NCBI RefSeq assembly: GCF_036250735.1
Contig: NZ_CP109430.1
Coordinates: forward strand, 6,882,001-6,946,000
Origin: Streptosporangium sp. NBC_01495
Lineage (GTDB): Bacteria; Actinomycetota; Actinomycetes; Streptosporangiales; Streptosporangiaceae
Direction of reading: 5' to 3'
DNA length: 64,000 bases
The notes below the pieces were generated by a model. The model was not told where the DNA came from, ran no database searches, and saw only the letters and a list, made by a program, of their open reading frames with translations. This document shows positions 51,869 through 60,857 of this stretch, in pieces; positions within the stretch are counted from its first letter, which is position 1, and each line of letters opens with the position of its first letter. The position numbers were made by a program, and so were the translations under genes.

Positions 51869-52835
51869 GGCCACCCGCGCGGGCACGGGTACCGGCCCGG
51901 CCCGCACGGGCGCGGATCCCGAGGCTGCGGGCGGCACGAACACGGACCCCGAGGCGGCAAGCGACACGAACACAGGTCCCGAGGCGGCAGGCGGCACGAA
52001 CACGGACCCCGAGGCGGCAGACGACACGGGCGCGGAGGTGACCGACGGGAACCCGGAACCTCTCGACGCCGGAGCCCGGGACACGGCGCTCGCGCTCGCC
52101 GGGGTGTCGCACTCCTACCGGGGACGCGCCGGGACGGTCGACGCGCTCGGGCCGATCGACCTGGAGATCGCCGCCGGGGAGTTCGTGACGGTCGTGGGCC
52201 CCTCGGGGTGCGGCAAGAGCACGCTGCTGCGGCTGGTGGCGGGCTTCACCGCGCCGTCGGCGGGAACCATCACGGCCTCCGGCGGGCCGGTGTCGGGGCC
52301 CGACCCTGCCAGGGGGTACGTGTTCCAGCAGCACCGGCTCTTCCCCTGGCTCTCGGTCGAGGGGAACGTCGGTTTCGGGCTGCGCGGCCTGCCCCGGACG
52401 GCGCGGCGCGAGCGGGTGGCCGAGCTGCTGGAGCTGACCGGGCTGGCCGACGTCGCCAGGGCCAGGCCGTACGAGCTCTCCGGGGGCATGCAGCAGCGCG
52501 CGGCGATCGCCCGCGCGCTCGCCCCCGATCCCGCGCTGCTGCTGATGGACGAGCCGTTCGCCGCCCTGGACGCCTTCACGAGGGAACGCATGCAGGAGGA
52601 GGTCCGCGAGCTGTGGCGGCGGGCCGGGACGACGGTGGTGTTCATCACCCACAGCGTCGACGAGGCCGCCTACCTCGGCACCCGCGTCCTCGCGCTGAGC
52701 GGCAGGCCGGGCCGGGTGGTCCTCGACCGCGCCTCCGCCCTGCCCTACGGGGAGCGCCCCCGCACCGACCCGCTCTTCGCCGGGCTGCGCGAGGAACTGA
52801 CCGAGGTCGTCAGGAAGGCGGCCTCGTCCGGCTGA
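51849..52835 (+). CDS. Sulfonate ABC transporter ATP-binding protein with repetitive N-terminus
   Basis: ATPase of the importer. Residues about 78-328 hold the ABC domain: Walker A in VVGPSGCGKSTLLRLVAGF, Q-loop VFQQHRLFPWLSV, signature LSGGMQQRAAIARALA, Walker B LLLMDEPFAALD, and H-loop ITHSVDEA. The first ~75 residues are a low-complexity extension with four 10-residue repeats like DPEAAGGTNT, not seen in SsuB/TauB. ATG at 51849 has GGAG 7 nt upstream and overlaps the binding-protein gene. A start nearer the ABC domain cannot be excluded. Confidence 0.9.
   Translation: MPSPEAEATRAGTGTGPARTGADPEAAGGTNTDPEAASDTNTGPEAAGGTNTDPEAADDTGAEVTDGNPEPLDAGARDTALALAGVSHSYRGRAGTVDALGPIDLEIAAGEFVTVVGPSGCGKSTLLRLVAGFTAPSAGTITASGGPVSGPDPARGYVFQQHRLFPWLSVEGNVGFGLRGLPRTARRERVAELLELTGLADVARARPYELSGGMQQRAAIARALAPDPALLLMDEPFAALDAFTRERMQEEVRELWRRAGTTVVFITHSVDEAAYLGTRVLALSGRPGRVVLDRASALPYGERPRTDPLFAGLREELTEVVRKAASSG
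51915..52040 (+). repeat. 30-nt tandem repeats in the 5' part of the ATPase gene
   Basis: About four copies of a 30-nt unit (e.g. GCGGGCGGCACGAACACG + GACCCCGAGGCG) encode the 10-residue repeats of the ATPase N-terminus. The copies differ by a few bases. Confidence 0.8.
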
Positions 52836-53058
52836 CGCCCGGCGCGAGCCGACGCCGGGCGGCCGGACAGGTGGAGCCTTCCGGCCAGGCCGCCCCGCGA
52901 GCGGCCCGGCCTGGCCGCCGTCAACCGGATCCCGCACCACGCCGTCCGGCCCTGACGAGTCCTCCCGCGACCGGCTCCGGCCGTGGTTCCGGCCGTGGTT
53001 CCGGCCGTGGGAGGACTCCCGCGCCTTTCCGTGCCTTTCACCGCCTTTCCGCAGGACG

Positions 53059-53634
53059 ATGCAACAGTTCGCCGTGCGATTCCATCTGAGAGGTGACAGG
53101 GACGACGAAAGGCGAAGGCAGTTGGAAGCAGATCCCCGGTTCGCCGGGTTCGTCGCCGAGCGTGGCGATGCGCTGTTGCGTTACGGCCACGTCCTGGCCG
53201 GGAACCCGCACGACGCGGCCGACCTGGTGCAGGAGGCGCTGCTGAAGCTACGCGCTTCCTGGCCGAGACTGCGCGCCAAGGACAATCCGGAAAGTTATGT
53301 GCGTACCACCATGGCCAGGCTGCACATGGCGGCCTGGCGACTGCGGCGGCGCGAGCTGCTCACCTGGGACCCGCCGGAGCACGGGTACCACGACGCGACG
53401 CCCGGCGAAGACGAGCGGGCGATGGAGGAGGCGCTGGCCGGGTTGCCCCGCAAGCAGCGGGTGGTGCTGGTGTTGCGCTACTACGAGGGACTGAGCGACG
53501 AGGAGATCGCGGCGGCCCTGAAGATCTCTCGTGGAACCGTGCGGAGCCAGGCGTCGCGGGCGCTCGGCAAGCTCCGCTCCGCGGTGGGCGAGCACATCGA
53601 GGAAGGCGTCATGTCGAATCGTGGGGAGCGGTGA
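53059..53634 (+). CDS. SigE-family ECF RNA polymerase sigma factor
   Basis: A 191-residue ECF sigma factor. Region 2 (about 28-95) has FVAERGDALLRYGHVLAGNP, DAADLVQEALLKLRASWPR and YVRTTMARLHMAAWRLRRRE; region 4 (about 120-175) has LAGLPRKQRVVLVLRYYEGL, DEEIAAALKISRGTVRSQASRAL. It matches the actinobacterial SigE-like group (SigE-family in Streptomyces naming). The stop overlaps the next gene (TGATG), whose product probably modulates it. Confidence 0.9.
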   Translation: MQQFAVRFHLRGDRDDERRRQLEADPRFAGFVAERGDALLRYGHVLAGNPHDAADLVQEALLKLRASWPRLRAKDNPESYVRTTMARLHMAAWRLRRRELLTWDPPEHGYHDATPGEDERAMEEALAGLPRKQRVVLVLRYYEGLSDEEIAAALKISRGTVRSQASRALGKLRSAVGEHIEEGVMSNRGER

Positions 53635-54827
53635 TGGCCGACATCGAAGAGCGGTTGAGCAGGACCCTGGGAAACGTGGCCGAACGGGCGCCGCGGCTGA
53701 ACGCCTCGGCGGCGGAACGGTTGGAGACCGGCTACCGGCGGCGCAGGAACAGGTTCCAGGCGCTGCTCGCGGCGGCGGCCGTGACGGTGGTCACCGGCGG
53801 GGTGGCCGTGGGCCTGCGGGGGGTCGGCGACGAGATCGCGCTGCCCGCCGCCGGACCGTCGGACGTGCCGTCCGCGGTGATCGGCGTCACCGCGGAACCC
53901 GTCGGGAAGGTGTGGCCGCAGGCCGTGTGGAAGATGCCCGTCAAGGACCCCGAGGGCAGGGAACTGCGTCCCGTCGCGCTGACCGACGACGGGAAGCTGC
54001 TGGTCAAGGCGTGGCGCGAGGTCGAGCGGCCCGAGGTCCTCTATCTCTACGACCTGGCCGGAGGGGATCTGCGGAAGATCGCGGACGTGCCCCGGCCGAA
54101 GAGGGGGGGTGCCGCGCACTTCGGCGTGGGTGAGGGCCTGGTGGCGTGGTGGACGGCGACGAAGACCTCCGTGCACCTCTGGGCAGTGCCGCTGACCGGC
54201 GGCGAGGCCAGGCGGGTGGCCGAGCACAAGATCGGAGACGACATGGTCGACAACCTCGCCGTGGCGAAGGGCGCGATCGTGTTCTCCGTGGGGAAGGGCG
54301 GGGTGTTCAGCGTTCCCGTGAACGGGGGCCGGGTGACACCGGTCGAGCGCGGGACCGGGCTGAACCTGTTGTCCTGGCCGTGGGCGGGCTCGCCGGGCGC
54401 GTGGAGCCCCCCGGACAAGGCACCGTTCACGCACCTGGTCAACCTGGAGACCGGGCAGACCAGCGACGCGGCCCCGGCCTCCCAGGGAACGCAACTGCTC
54501 GCCTGCGGCGTCCAGTCCTGCCTGGAGACGACGCCCGGCGGCGCCAGAGCGTTCACCCGGCAGCGTGACGGCGCACAACAGCAGGAGGTGCCGACCGGCT
54601 TCCAGATCCCGGAGCCGCCCGGCCAGAGCCGCTTCTACGTGCGCCTCATCGGAAGCGACGCCCCGGGGCTCGGGCTCTACGACCTGAAGACCGACACACT
54701 GGCGGACCTGGGCATCCGGGAGGAGGCCTCGCAGGGCGAGGTCCCGGTCGCCGACCGGGCCGGGCGGATGATGACGTACCAAATCAAGAGCGGCAGGTAC
54801 GTGATCGACCTGTCCAAGATTCCCTGA
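53634..54827 (+). CDS. Single-pass membrane protein coupled to the sigma factor
   Basis: A 397-residue protein with a cytoplasmic N-terminus of about 45 residues, one membrane helix (ALLAAAAVTVVTGGVAVGL) and a C-terminal beta-rich region with repeated blade-like segments (VLYLYDLAGGDLRKIADVP, VHLWAVPLTGGEARRVAEH, GVFSVPVNGGRVTPVERG), suggesting a beta-propeller outside the cell. No zinc-binding anti-sigma motif (HxxxCxxC) is visible. The overlap with the sigma gene argues for an anti-sigma or signal-sensing partner; this is inference. Confidence 0.7.
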   Translation: MADIEERLSRTLGNVAERAPRLNASAAERLETGYRRRRNRFQALLAAAAVTVVTGGVAVGLRGVGDEIALPAAGPSDVPSAVIGVTAEPVGKVWPQAVWKMPVKDPEGRELRPVALTDDGKLLVKAWREVERPEVLYLYDLAGGDLRKIADVPRPKRGGAAHFGVGEGLVAWWTATKTSVHLWAVPLTGGEARRVAEHKIGDDMVDNLAVAKGAIVFSVGKGGVFSVPVNGGRVTPVERGTGLNLLSWPWAGSPGAWSPPDKAPFTHLVNLETGQTSDAAPASQGTQLLACGVQSCLETTPGGARAFTRQRDGAQQQEVPTGFQIPEPPGQSRFYVRLIGSDAPGLGLYDLKTDTLADLGIREEASQGEVPVADRAGRMMTYQIKSGRYVIDLSKIP

Positions 54828-54905
54828 CCGGGAACGGGCACGCCGGGGCGGGTACGGGAACGCGGGCGGAGTCGCCTTCCCTCCCCGGCCGCCTTCTCAG
54901 GATCC

Positions 54906-54970
54906 TCCAACGGCCGCGGATCGACCGCCGTACCGGCAAAGCGCGACGGTGGGCACGAGCCGCCGTTGGA
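54906..54970. terminator. Long-loop inverted repeat between convergent genes
   Basis: TCCAACGGC (54906-54914) and GCCGTTGGA (54962-54970) are perfect 9-nt arms around a 47-nt GC-rich loop. Possible bidirectional terminator after the sigma-partner gene and the PhoX-like gene. Confidence 0.35.
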
Positions 54971-54975
54971 TCACC

Positions 54976-56106
54976 CTAGCGGCGGAAGGGGCCGGTGACC
55001 TCGTAGGTGACGCCGTCGGTTCCGGCGGCGTCACCGCGAGGGCCGCGCCGGGAGGAGAAGTAGAGGCGGTCGCCGCCCGGTGAGAAGGCGGGGCCGGTGA
55101 TCTCCGACCTGGGGTGGCCGGAGATCCGCAGGACCGGGGTGACGACCCGGCCGGGGGTGATCAGGTTGATCTCCATGTCACCGCCGCCCCCGGCGACGTA
55201 CAGGTCGCTCGGAGGGGTGGTCACGGCACCGGTCGCCGGGGCGTCCGCGTCGTAGGCGACCTCCAGGTGTTCGCGCTCCGCGTCGTACGCCCACACCCGG
55301 TTGTCGCCCCTGGTGGTGAAGAAGCACAGGCCGTCCGCGTAGTGGCAGCCCTCACCTCCGGAGAAGCGCCTGGCGTCGCCGACCTGGTCGCGGGTGGCCT
55401 CCCGCGACCCGCCGGGGTCGGGCACGCGCCGCCAGGTCACCCGCCCCCGGCCGGACGCGGCGCAGAGCACCTCCAGGACGCCTGACGTCAGGTCGCCCCA
55501 GTAGGCCGGACGGAACCGGTAGAAGCAGCCGTCCGGCTCGTCCTCGGTCAGGTAGACCACTCCCCGGTCGGGGTCGCAGGACACGGCCTCGTGCCTGAAG
55601 CGGCCCATCGCCAGGCGCGGCATCGCGGCCCGCGAGCCGTAGGGGTCGCACTCGAAGACCCGGCCGCGGAGGATCTCCTCGCACGACAGCCAGGAGTTCC
55701 ACGGGGTGCGCCCGCCCGCGCGGTTGAAGTCGGTGCCCGACAGGATGCGGTAGGCGCCGGCGACGGCCCCGTCCGGCCCGAACCTGATGGCCGATGCCCC
55801 GCCGAGCAGCGGGGCCTCCGAGTTGGACACGTAGATCCAGCCGTCGCCGTCGGGAAAGCACGCGCCGCCGTCGGGCGCCGGGTGCCACAGCACCCCGCCG
55901 ATCCTGCGGCCGGTGCGGGCGACGATCCGGCTGCTGAACCCCTCGGGCAGCGCGATCCCGTTGGCGTCGGGCTCGCGGAGCGGTCCGTATGGACCTCCCG
56001 AGCGCCGGAGGACGGCGCCCGCGGCCTCGTGCCACAGCGAGCCCGCGAGGACGGTGGCGGTCGCGGTGACCGTGGCCGTGGTGCGCGGAGCCGTACGGCG
56101 AAGCAT
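54976..56106 (-). CDS. PhoX-like (DUF839) secreted protein
   Basis: A 376-residue protein with an N-terminal hydrophobic/Tat-like segment (MLRRTAPRTTATVTATATVLAG) and a beta-propeller of the PhoX/DUF839 family. Diagnostic parts: LPEGFSSRIVARTGR, WHPAPDGGACFPDGDGWIYV, the TPWNSWLSCEE motif, FRHEAVSCDPDRGVVYLTED, GCHYADGLCFFTTRGDN, SDLYVAGGGG, and the C-terminal EITGPAFSPGGDRLYFSSRR. Alkaline phosphatase activity with Ca/Fe cofactors is known for some members; not all metal ligands can be checked by eye. Confidence 0.85.
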   Translation of the reverse strand: MLRRTAPRTTATVTATATVLAGSLWHEAAGAVLRRSGGPYGPLREPDANGIALPEGFSSRIVARTGRRIGGVLWHPAPDGGACFPDGDGWIYVSNSEAPLLGGASAIRFGPDGAVAGAYRILSGTDFNRAGGRTPWNSWLSCEEILRGRVFECDPYGSRAAMPRLAMGRFRHEAVSCDPDRGVVYLTEDEPDGCFYRFRPAYWGDLTSGVLEVLCAASGRGRVTWRRVPDPGGSREATRDQVGDARRFSGGEGCHYADGLCFFTTRGDNRVWAYDAEREHLEVAYDADAPATGAVTTPPSDLYVAGGGGDMEINLITPGRVVTPVLRISGHPRSEITGPAFSPGGDRLYFSSRRGPRGDAAGTDGVTYEVTGPFRR

Positions 56107-56308
56107 GTGGCCCCTCCTCGTCGTCCCTCACGGTACGTGGCCAGTTGACCGAACCCACATGAACGCCGAGACTCCCCCGCCGCAAACTTTGCGGAAACCG
56201 GAGAGCAAACATCCGTCAAAACAGGTCGACCTATCGCCAAGATCGCCATCTTTCCCGCCCGGCGCATCCACAGTGGGATCTTGAACCGTCGTCAGATCGG
56301 GAGGACCG

Positions 56309-59300
56309 TTGAGCGAGGGACTCGCGTTCGCGAATCCAGTCTTCGAGACCACGCCCCACGTGGGCACCCGCCGAGCTCTCGTCTTCCTCGACTCTCCCCC
56401 GGCCGCGACCCCGTCCCCGTCACCGGCCTCGTCACCGCTCCCGCCCTCGCCGGACGCGGGCGCGGGCATGAGCGCGGGCACGGGCGTGGGCACAGGCACG
56501 GGCACGGGCACAGGCATGAGCGCGGGCGCGGGCGCGGACATGGGCATGGACACCCACGCCACCGGGCCGTACGCCGCCCGGCTGGACGCCCGGCCGGACG
56601 CGCGGCTGGTGAGCGCCCTGCGGGCCGAGGGATTCGCCGTCGACGCCGAGACCAGCGAGGGAGCGGGCGCGGACGGCGAGCGCGTGTGGAACCTGCTGCG
56701 CTCGGCACGGGAGGGCGACCTGCTGGTGATCCGGCTGCCCGCCGACGGCGGCTGGACCTCGGGGCAGCTGGGATCGATGATCGGCGCGTTCGGGCGGCAG
56801 GTCGGCGAGTCGCTGGCGGCCGCCGTACTGATGATCGTCGACTTCGGCTGGAGCGCCCTGGACGGCTCCGCGGAACCGGTCAGGCAACTCGCCGTGGCCG
56901 GGGAGCCGAGGGTGGCCGCGGCGGCCCTCACCCTCACGCTGAGGCTCGACGAGACGGTGCCCGGCCCGGTGCGCACGCTGACCGACGTCATCGCGGAAGG
57001 CCTGACGACGCGGGCCGCCGACCTCGACGGGGACGGGACGATCAGCGTCGGGGACCTGCACGCCTACGCGCTCGCCCGCTACGCGGCGGCCTCGGCTGCC
57101 CGCACGCCCATCCTGATCTCGTACGGAGCCGTCGCGGGTGTCGCCCTGACCCCGGCGAGGGACACCGCCGCCGTGCCGCACGCCGCCTTCGCCCGCGTCC
57201 TGGCGCGGCTCGGCGACCACGCCCCGCCCGCCTGCGGGATCGAGATCGTCCGGCGGGTCTACGAGCTCCACCTGAGCGAGCCCGCCAGGGAGATCCTGCG
57301 CAGGGCGGCCCTGCTCGACGAGGACGAGCCGATCGACGAGATCCTCGGCGACGCCGCCGAGCTGAGGCAGTGGGGCCTGCTGGGCGAGACGACCACGTTC
57401 GTCCACCCGGACGTGCGGACCTTCGGCCACTCGCGGCTGTCGGCCGCCGAGCGGGCACAGACCTCGGCGCTGCTGCGCCGCCGCCGGGCCGGGCTGCGGA
57501 CGGTACGGCCCAGGGCCAGGCTCACCGCCGACCGGTGGACCACCGAGGACCAGCTCGGACACCGGGTCTACGCCGAGGCCATCGCCGCGTTCGTCCGCCA
57601 CCCCGAGACCCGGCCCCCGCTCACGATCGGCGTCAAGGGTCCCTGGGGCGCGGGCAAGACCTCTCTGATGCGGATGATCCAGGACCTCCTGGACCCCGGG
57701 GCCGCCGGGGACGCCCCGGCCCCGATCCACCTGCCAGGCTCCCGCGCGGAGCGGGCGCTGACCAACGCCGAGGTACTGGCCAGGACGGGACGGCGCCCCC
57801 GGGAGAACGCCGGGCGGGCCGAGCCCGGCCCGCTCCCGCTGCGGCCGGCGGACTGGCGGCCCACGGTCTGGTTCAACCCGTGGATGTACCAGAGCGGCGA
57901 GCAGGTCTGGGCCGGGCTGGCCCACGAGATCATCAGCCAGGTCACCCGGCGGCTGCCCCGCGCCGAGCGGGAACGGTTCTGGCTGGAGCTGAACCTGTCC
58001 AGGATCGACCGGGAGGCGGTCCGCAGGCGCGCCTACCACCTGGCGGTGACCCGCCTGGCGCCCGTGGCCCTCGGCCTGGTCGCCACCGTCGTCCTCACCG
58101 GGGCGCTCCTGGCCGCCGCCGCGCTGCTGCCCGCGCTCGGCGCCTTCCTGGGGAACGCCGCGGCGGCCGTCGGCTCCGCCGGGTCGGCGGTGGTGGTGGG
58201 CGCGGGCGCCGTACGACTGGCGCGGTTCTTCGGGGAGTCGGCGGACAACGCGTTCCGCGGCCTGGTCACGCAGCCCGACCTGCTCGGCCCCGGCGCGGCC
58301 GAGGGGTTCGTCAACGAGGTCGCGACCACCCCCGGGTACCGGTCCAGGACCGGCTTCCTGCACCTGGTGCAGACCGACATGCGGCAGGTCCTCGACCTGG
58401 TCGCCACCGGGGAACGCCCGCTGGTGGTGTTCGTGGACGACCTGGACCGCTGCTCCCCGGGAACGGTGGCGCAGGTCATCGAGGCGATCAACCTTTTCCT
58501 CGCCGGGGAGTTCCCCAACTGCGTGTTCGTGCTGGCCATGGAACCGGAGGTGGTCGTGGCGCACGTCGAGGCGGCCTACCCGGAACTGGCCGGGACGCTG
58601 CCGGGCGGCGGGCGGTCCGGCCTGGGCTGGCGGTTCCTGGAGAAGATCGTGCAGCTCCCGCTGAGCGTGCCGCTGCTGGACGACGCCGACCGGCTGCCCG
58701 CCTTCGTACGGGCCCTGCTGGGCGTGTCCGAGGTCGCGCGGACCGCGACCGTCGCCCCGGGCGTTCCGTACGCGCACTCGGGCGCTCCGGACGCACACTC
58801 GGGCGTTTCCACTGCTTCCACTGCTTCCACTGTTCCCACTGTTCCCGCGGGCACGGAGACCGCGCGACCGCGGGACCCGGACACCACACGGACACCGAAT
58901 CCGGCCGGACCGCGTCCGGCGGGTCCCCCAGCCGCCCTGGAACGGCTCGACCCGCCACCGGATCCGGCCGGACCGCGCTTGCGCGGTCCCCTGCCTCCCG
59001 CACGGCCCTCCCCGCCCGGCACGGTCACACCGGGCTCGCCCGGCACCGCCGCGTCACCGGGAGCGGCCGTGCCGGGACTGCGGGCACCCGCGAAGCCGCG
59101 AAGGCCCGGAGCGCGAACGCCGGTGGAAATGCCGGGACTCGGACTGCGAGCGACGATGGAACCGCGGGAATTCGGGACGCGAACGCCGATGGAGACGCCC
59201 GAGCCCGGATCGCGGGCGGCGGAGCCGCCGGACCCGGTGCAGGTGAGCCGGTTGCAGGACGCCATCTGGGCGCTGCGCCCGACCACGACGACCCTCGACG

Positions 59301-59818
59301 AGGCGGCCCGACTGGCCCAGGACGCCCTGGGCATCGAGTGCTCCGACGCCGTCGGCGGCCTCTGCGCGGCGACCCGCGAGGCCGCCGACCGCGTCTTCGA
59401 CGACCTCTACAGCGACGAGAACGCCTATCGGGCGATCGAGTTCGTGCTCCCGGCCCTGACGTTCTTCAACCCGCGCGAGATCAAGCGGTACGTGAACGTG
59501 TTCCGCTTCTACTCGTTCCTCACCTACCGCCGCGCCCTCGCCGGGGCGGCCCCCGCCTCGGACGGCGAGGTCGCCAAGCTCGCGGCGCTCGCCGTCCAGT
59601 GGCCGCACCTGCTGACACTGCTGGCCATGGAGACGGACGGGGCGAGCGTGCTGCGGCGGCTGGAGGAGGCCGCGAACGACGACGGGGGCTGGGAGCGGGC
59701 CGTGGGCGACACCGGCCTCACCGCCCACCACACCCTCGGCGGCACCCACCTGGACGCCCTGCGCGACCTGCTCTCCCGCCCCCACCCCATCGCCGACCTC
59801 GCCCGCTATCTCCTCTGA
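56309..59818 (+). CDS. Pseudo-caspase / KAP-family P-loop NTPase fusion
   Basis: A 1169-residue protein. Residues about 20-265 look like the actinobacterial caspase-like fold: first strand RALVFLDSP, GDLLVIRLPADGG where active enzymes have YxSGHG, LMIVDFGWSALDG where active ones have a D-x-C-x-S/G motif, and the typical final RTLTDVIAEGLTTRAADLDG-DGTISVGDLHAYA. Both catalytic residues (His, Cys) seem lost. A helical segment (about 280-400) follows. The KAP NTPase runs from about 405: Walker A GPWGAGKTS (444-452), WFNPWMYQ, two membrane helices (585-608, 615-637) and Walker B LVVFVDDLDRCSP (705-717). Residues 812-975 are a Pro/Thr-rich insertion. The TTG start follows GGGAGG. KAP NTPases occur in phage defence and membrane signalling; function here is inferred. 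Confidence 0.82.
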   Translation: MSEGLAFANPVFETTPHVGTRRALVFLDSPPAATPSPSPASSPLPPSPDAGAGMSAGTGVGTGTGTGTGMSAGAGADMGMDTHATGPYAARLDARPDARLVSALRAEGFAVDAETSEGAGADGERVWNLLRSAREGDLLVIRLPADGGWTSGQLGSMIGAFGRQVGESLAAAVLMIVDFGWSALDGSAEPVRQLAVAGEPRVAAAALTLTLRLDETVPGPVRTLTDVIAEGLTTRAADLDGDGTISVGDLHAYALARYAAASAARTPILISYGAVAGVALTPARDTAAVPHAAFARVLARLGDHAPPACGIEIVRRVYELHLSEPAREILRRAALLDEDEPIDEILGDAAELRQWGLLGETTTFVHPDVRTFGHSRLSAAERAQTSALLRRRRAGLRTVRPRARLTADRWTTEDQLGHRVYAEAIAAFVRHPETRPPLTIGVKGPWGAGKTSLMRMIQDLLDPGAAGDAPAPIHLPGSRAERALTNAEVLARTGRRPRENAGRAEPGPLPLRPADWRPTVWFNPWMYQSGEQVWAGLAHEIISQVTRRLPRAERERFWLELNLSRIDREAVRRRAYHLAVTRLAPVALGLVATVVLTGALLAAAALLPALGAFLGNAAAAVGSAGSAVVVGAGAVRLARFFGESADNAFRGLVTQPDLLGPGAAEGFVNEVATTPGYRSRTGFLHLVQTDMRQVLDLVATGERPLVVFVDDLDRCSPGTVAQVIEAINLFLAGEFPNCVFVLAMEPEVVVAHVEAAYPELAGTLPGGGRSGLGWRFLEKIVQLPLSVPLLDDADRLPAFVRALLGVSEVARTATVAPGVPYAHSGAPDAHSGVSTASTASTVPTVPAGTETARPRDPDTTRTPNPAGPRPAGPPAALERLDPPPDPAGPRLRGPLPPARPSPPGTVTPGSPGTAASPGAAVPGLRAPAKPRRPGARTPVEMPGLGLRATMEPREFGTRTPMETPEPGSRAAEPPDPVQVSRLQDAIWALRPTTTTLDEAARLAQDALGIECSDAVGGLCAATREAADRVFDDLYSDENAYRAIEFVLPALTFFNPREIKRYVNVFRFYSFLTYRRALAGAAPASDGEVAKLAALAVQWPHLLTLLAMETDGASVLRRLEEAANDDGGWERAVGDTGLTAHHTLGGTHLDALRDLLSRPHPIADLARYLL

Positions 59819-59890
59819 GCCTCCAGCTTCAGTGACACTTCACGATGAATCCGGCACCAGTCGTTACCGGGCAAGATTCCTGTGTGACCG

Positions 59891-60391
59891 CTATGCCACC
59901 GCGTAGATGTCCCAGGTGGTAAGACTGCCCTCGGGATCGACTTCTGTTTTGTACAGCGCGACGCGAGTCGGTCCACTGAGAGAAACACCCAGGAGCCTTC
60001 CGGTCTTGTAGTTGACCACGGCCCACTCCCCGCTGCCCTGCGGGCCGCGGGAACTCAGCCACCAGTCCTGCTCCGGGGCCTCCCAGTCGTGGCAGTCCCA
60101 AATGACGGCGCGGCTGAGACTGTCGCTGGTCAGGCACTTACCGGATTTCGCGTTGACGATGTTCTGGCCGCTCCAGTACCACTTCTGCTCAGGGGTGGTA
60201 TTGCAGCCCCACTCAACGACGAACGCACCGTTGCTCGTCGAACCGCCTTGAACGGACAGGCATCTGTTGGCCCAGGTGCTTTTGAAATGCCGATAAGCTG
60301 CCGTGGCCTGGGCCGGTGTCGTCGTTATAGCCGAAAGTGTCGTAGCCATGATCAGGCCGGCCAGTGCGGTCCTGATGATTTTCCCGAGCAT
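59891..60391 (-). CDS. Secreted ricin B-like beta-trefoil lectin
   Basis: A 166-residue extracellular protein with a signal peptide (MLGKIIRTALAGLIMATTLS, cut near ATA) and a beta-trefoil with QxW-type repeats: RCLSVQGGS...PEQKWYW, KCLTSDSLS...APEQDWWL, and a degenerate third, RLLGVSLSG...TWDIY. It probably binds carbohydrates on cell walls or polymers. ATG follows GAGGGG. It is divergent from the large lectin-containing secreted protein. Confidence 0.85.
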   Translation of the reverse strand: MLGKIIRTALAGLIMATTLSAITTTPAQATAAYRHFKSTWANRCLSVQGGSTSNGAFVVEWGCNTTPEQKWYWSGQNIVNAKSGKCLTSDSLSRAVIWDCHDWEAPEQDWWLSSRGPQGSGEWAVVNYKTGRLLGVSLSGPTRVALYKTEVDPEGSLTTWDIYAVA

Positions 60392-60857
60392 GAATTCCCC
60401 TCTTCACTAACCCCGTGTAGGCCATCGTCAAGCACTCCACAAACGTGGACGTGATCTTGATCGCAAGCGCCGATCGTAGGGGCGCGACCTTACGCGTAAA
60501 TGATCATGAAGTAACGGGTGGATGTCCACCGGGACACGGGGCGGCGCCATGGCCTTTCTCGTGCCTGGTCCCGATAAATGTGTGACTGCGTGTGATGGAT
60601 TCGGTCCGGGTTGGTGCGTGCATGTCAGGGCTGAGCGCGTTCTCACATCGTGAGATCGAGGGCGAGCCGCCCACATGGGTGTGACCGCCTGGGTCCTCGC
60701 TCGGGGGGCGGGTGATGACCGGAATGTCAGGTGGTGCTCTCCGAAAACCGGCGGATTGTTCACGTAGCGTACGGATTCTCCGGCGATCATTCAGCAGGTC
60801 TGTGCTCTGGTCGTCTCATGGCCGGGCACTGCTGTGATGATCCGGGGGATCCTGCAG
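60392..60857. other. Divergent promoter region between two lectin genes
   Basis: This 466-nt stretch lies between the two divergent ricin-lectin genes. It is less GC-rich than the surroundings near 60430-60510. A TACGCGTA palindrome at 60493-60500 is visible. No ORF in it resembles a known protein, and no promoter pair is convincing on either strand. Confidence 0.4.
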
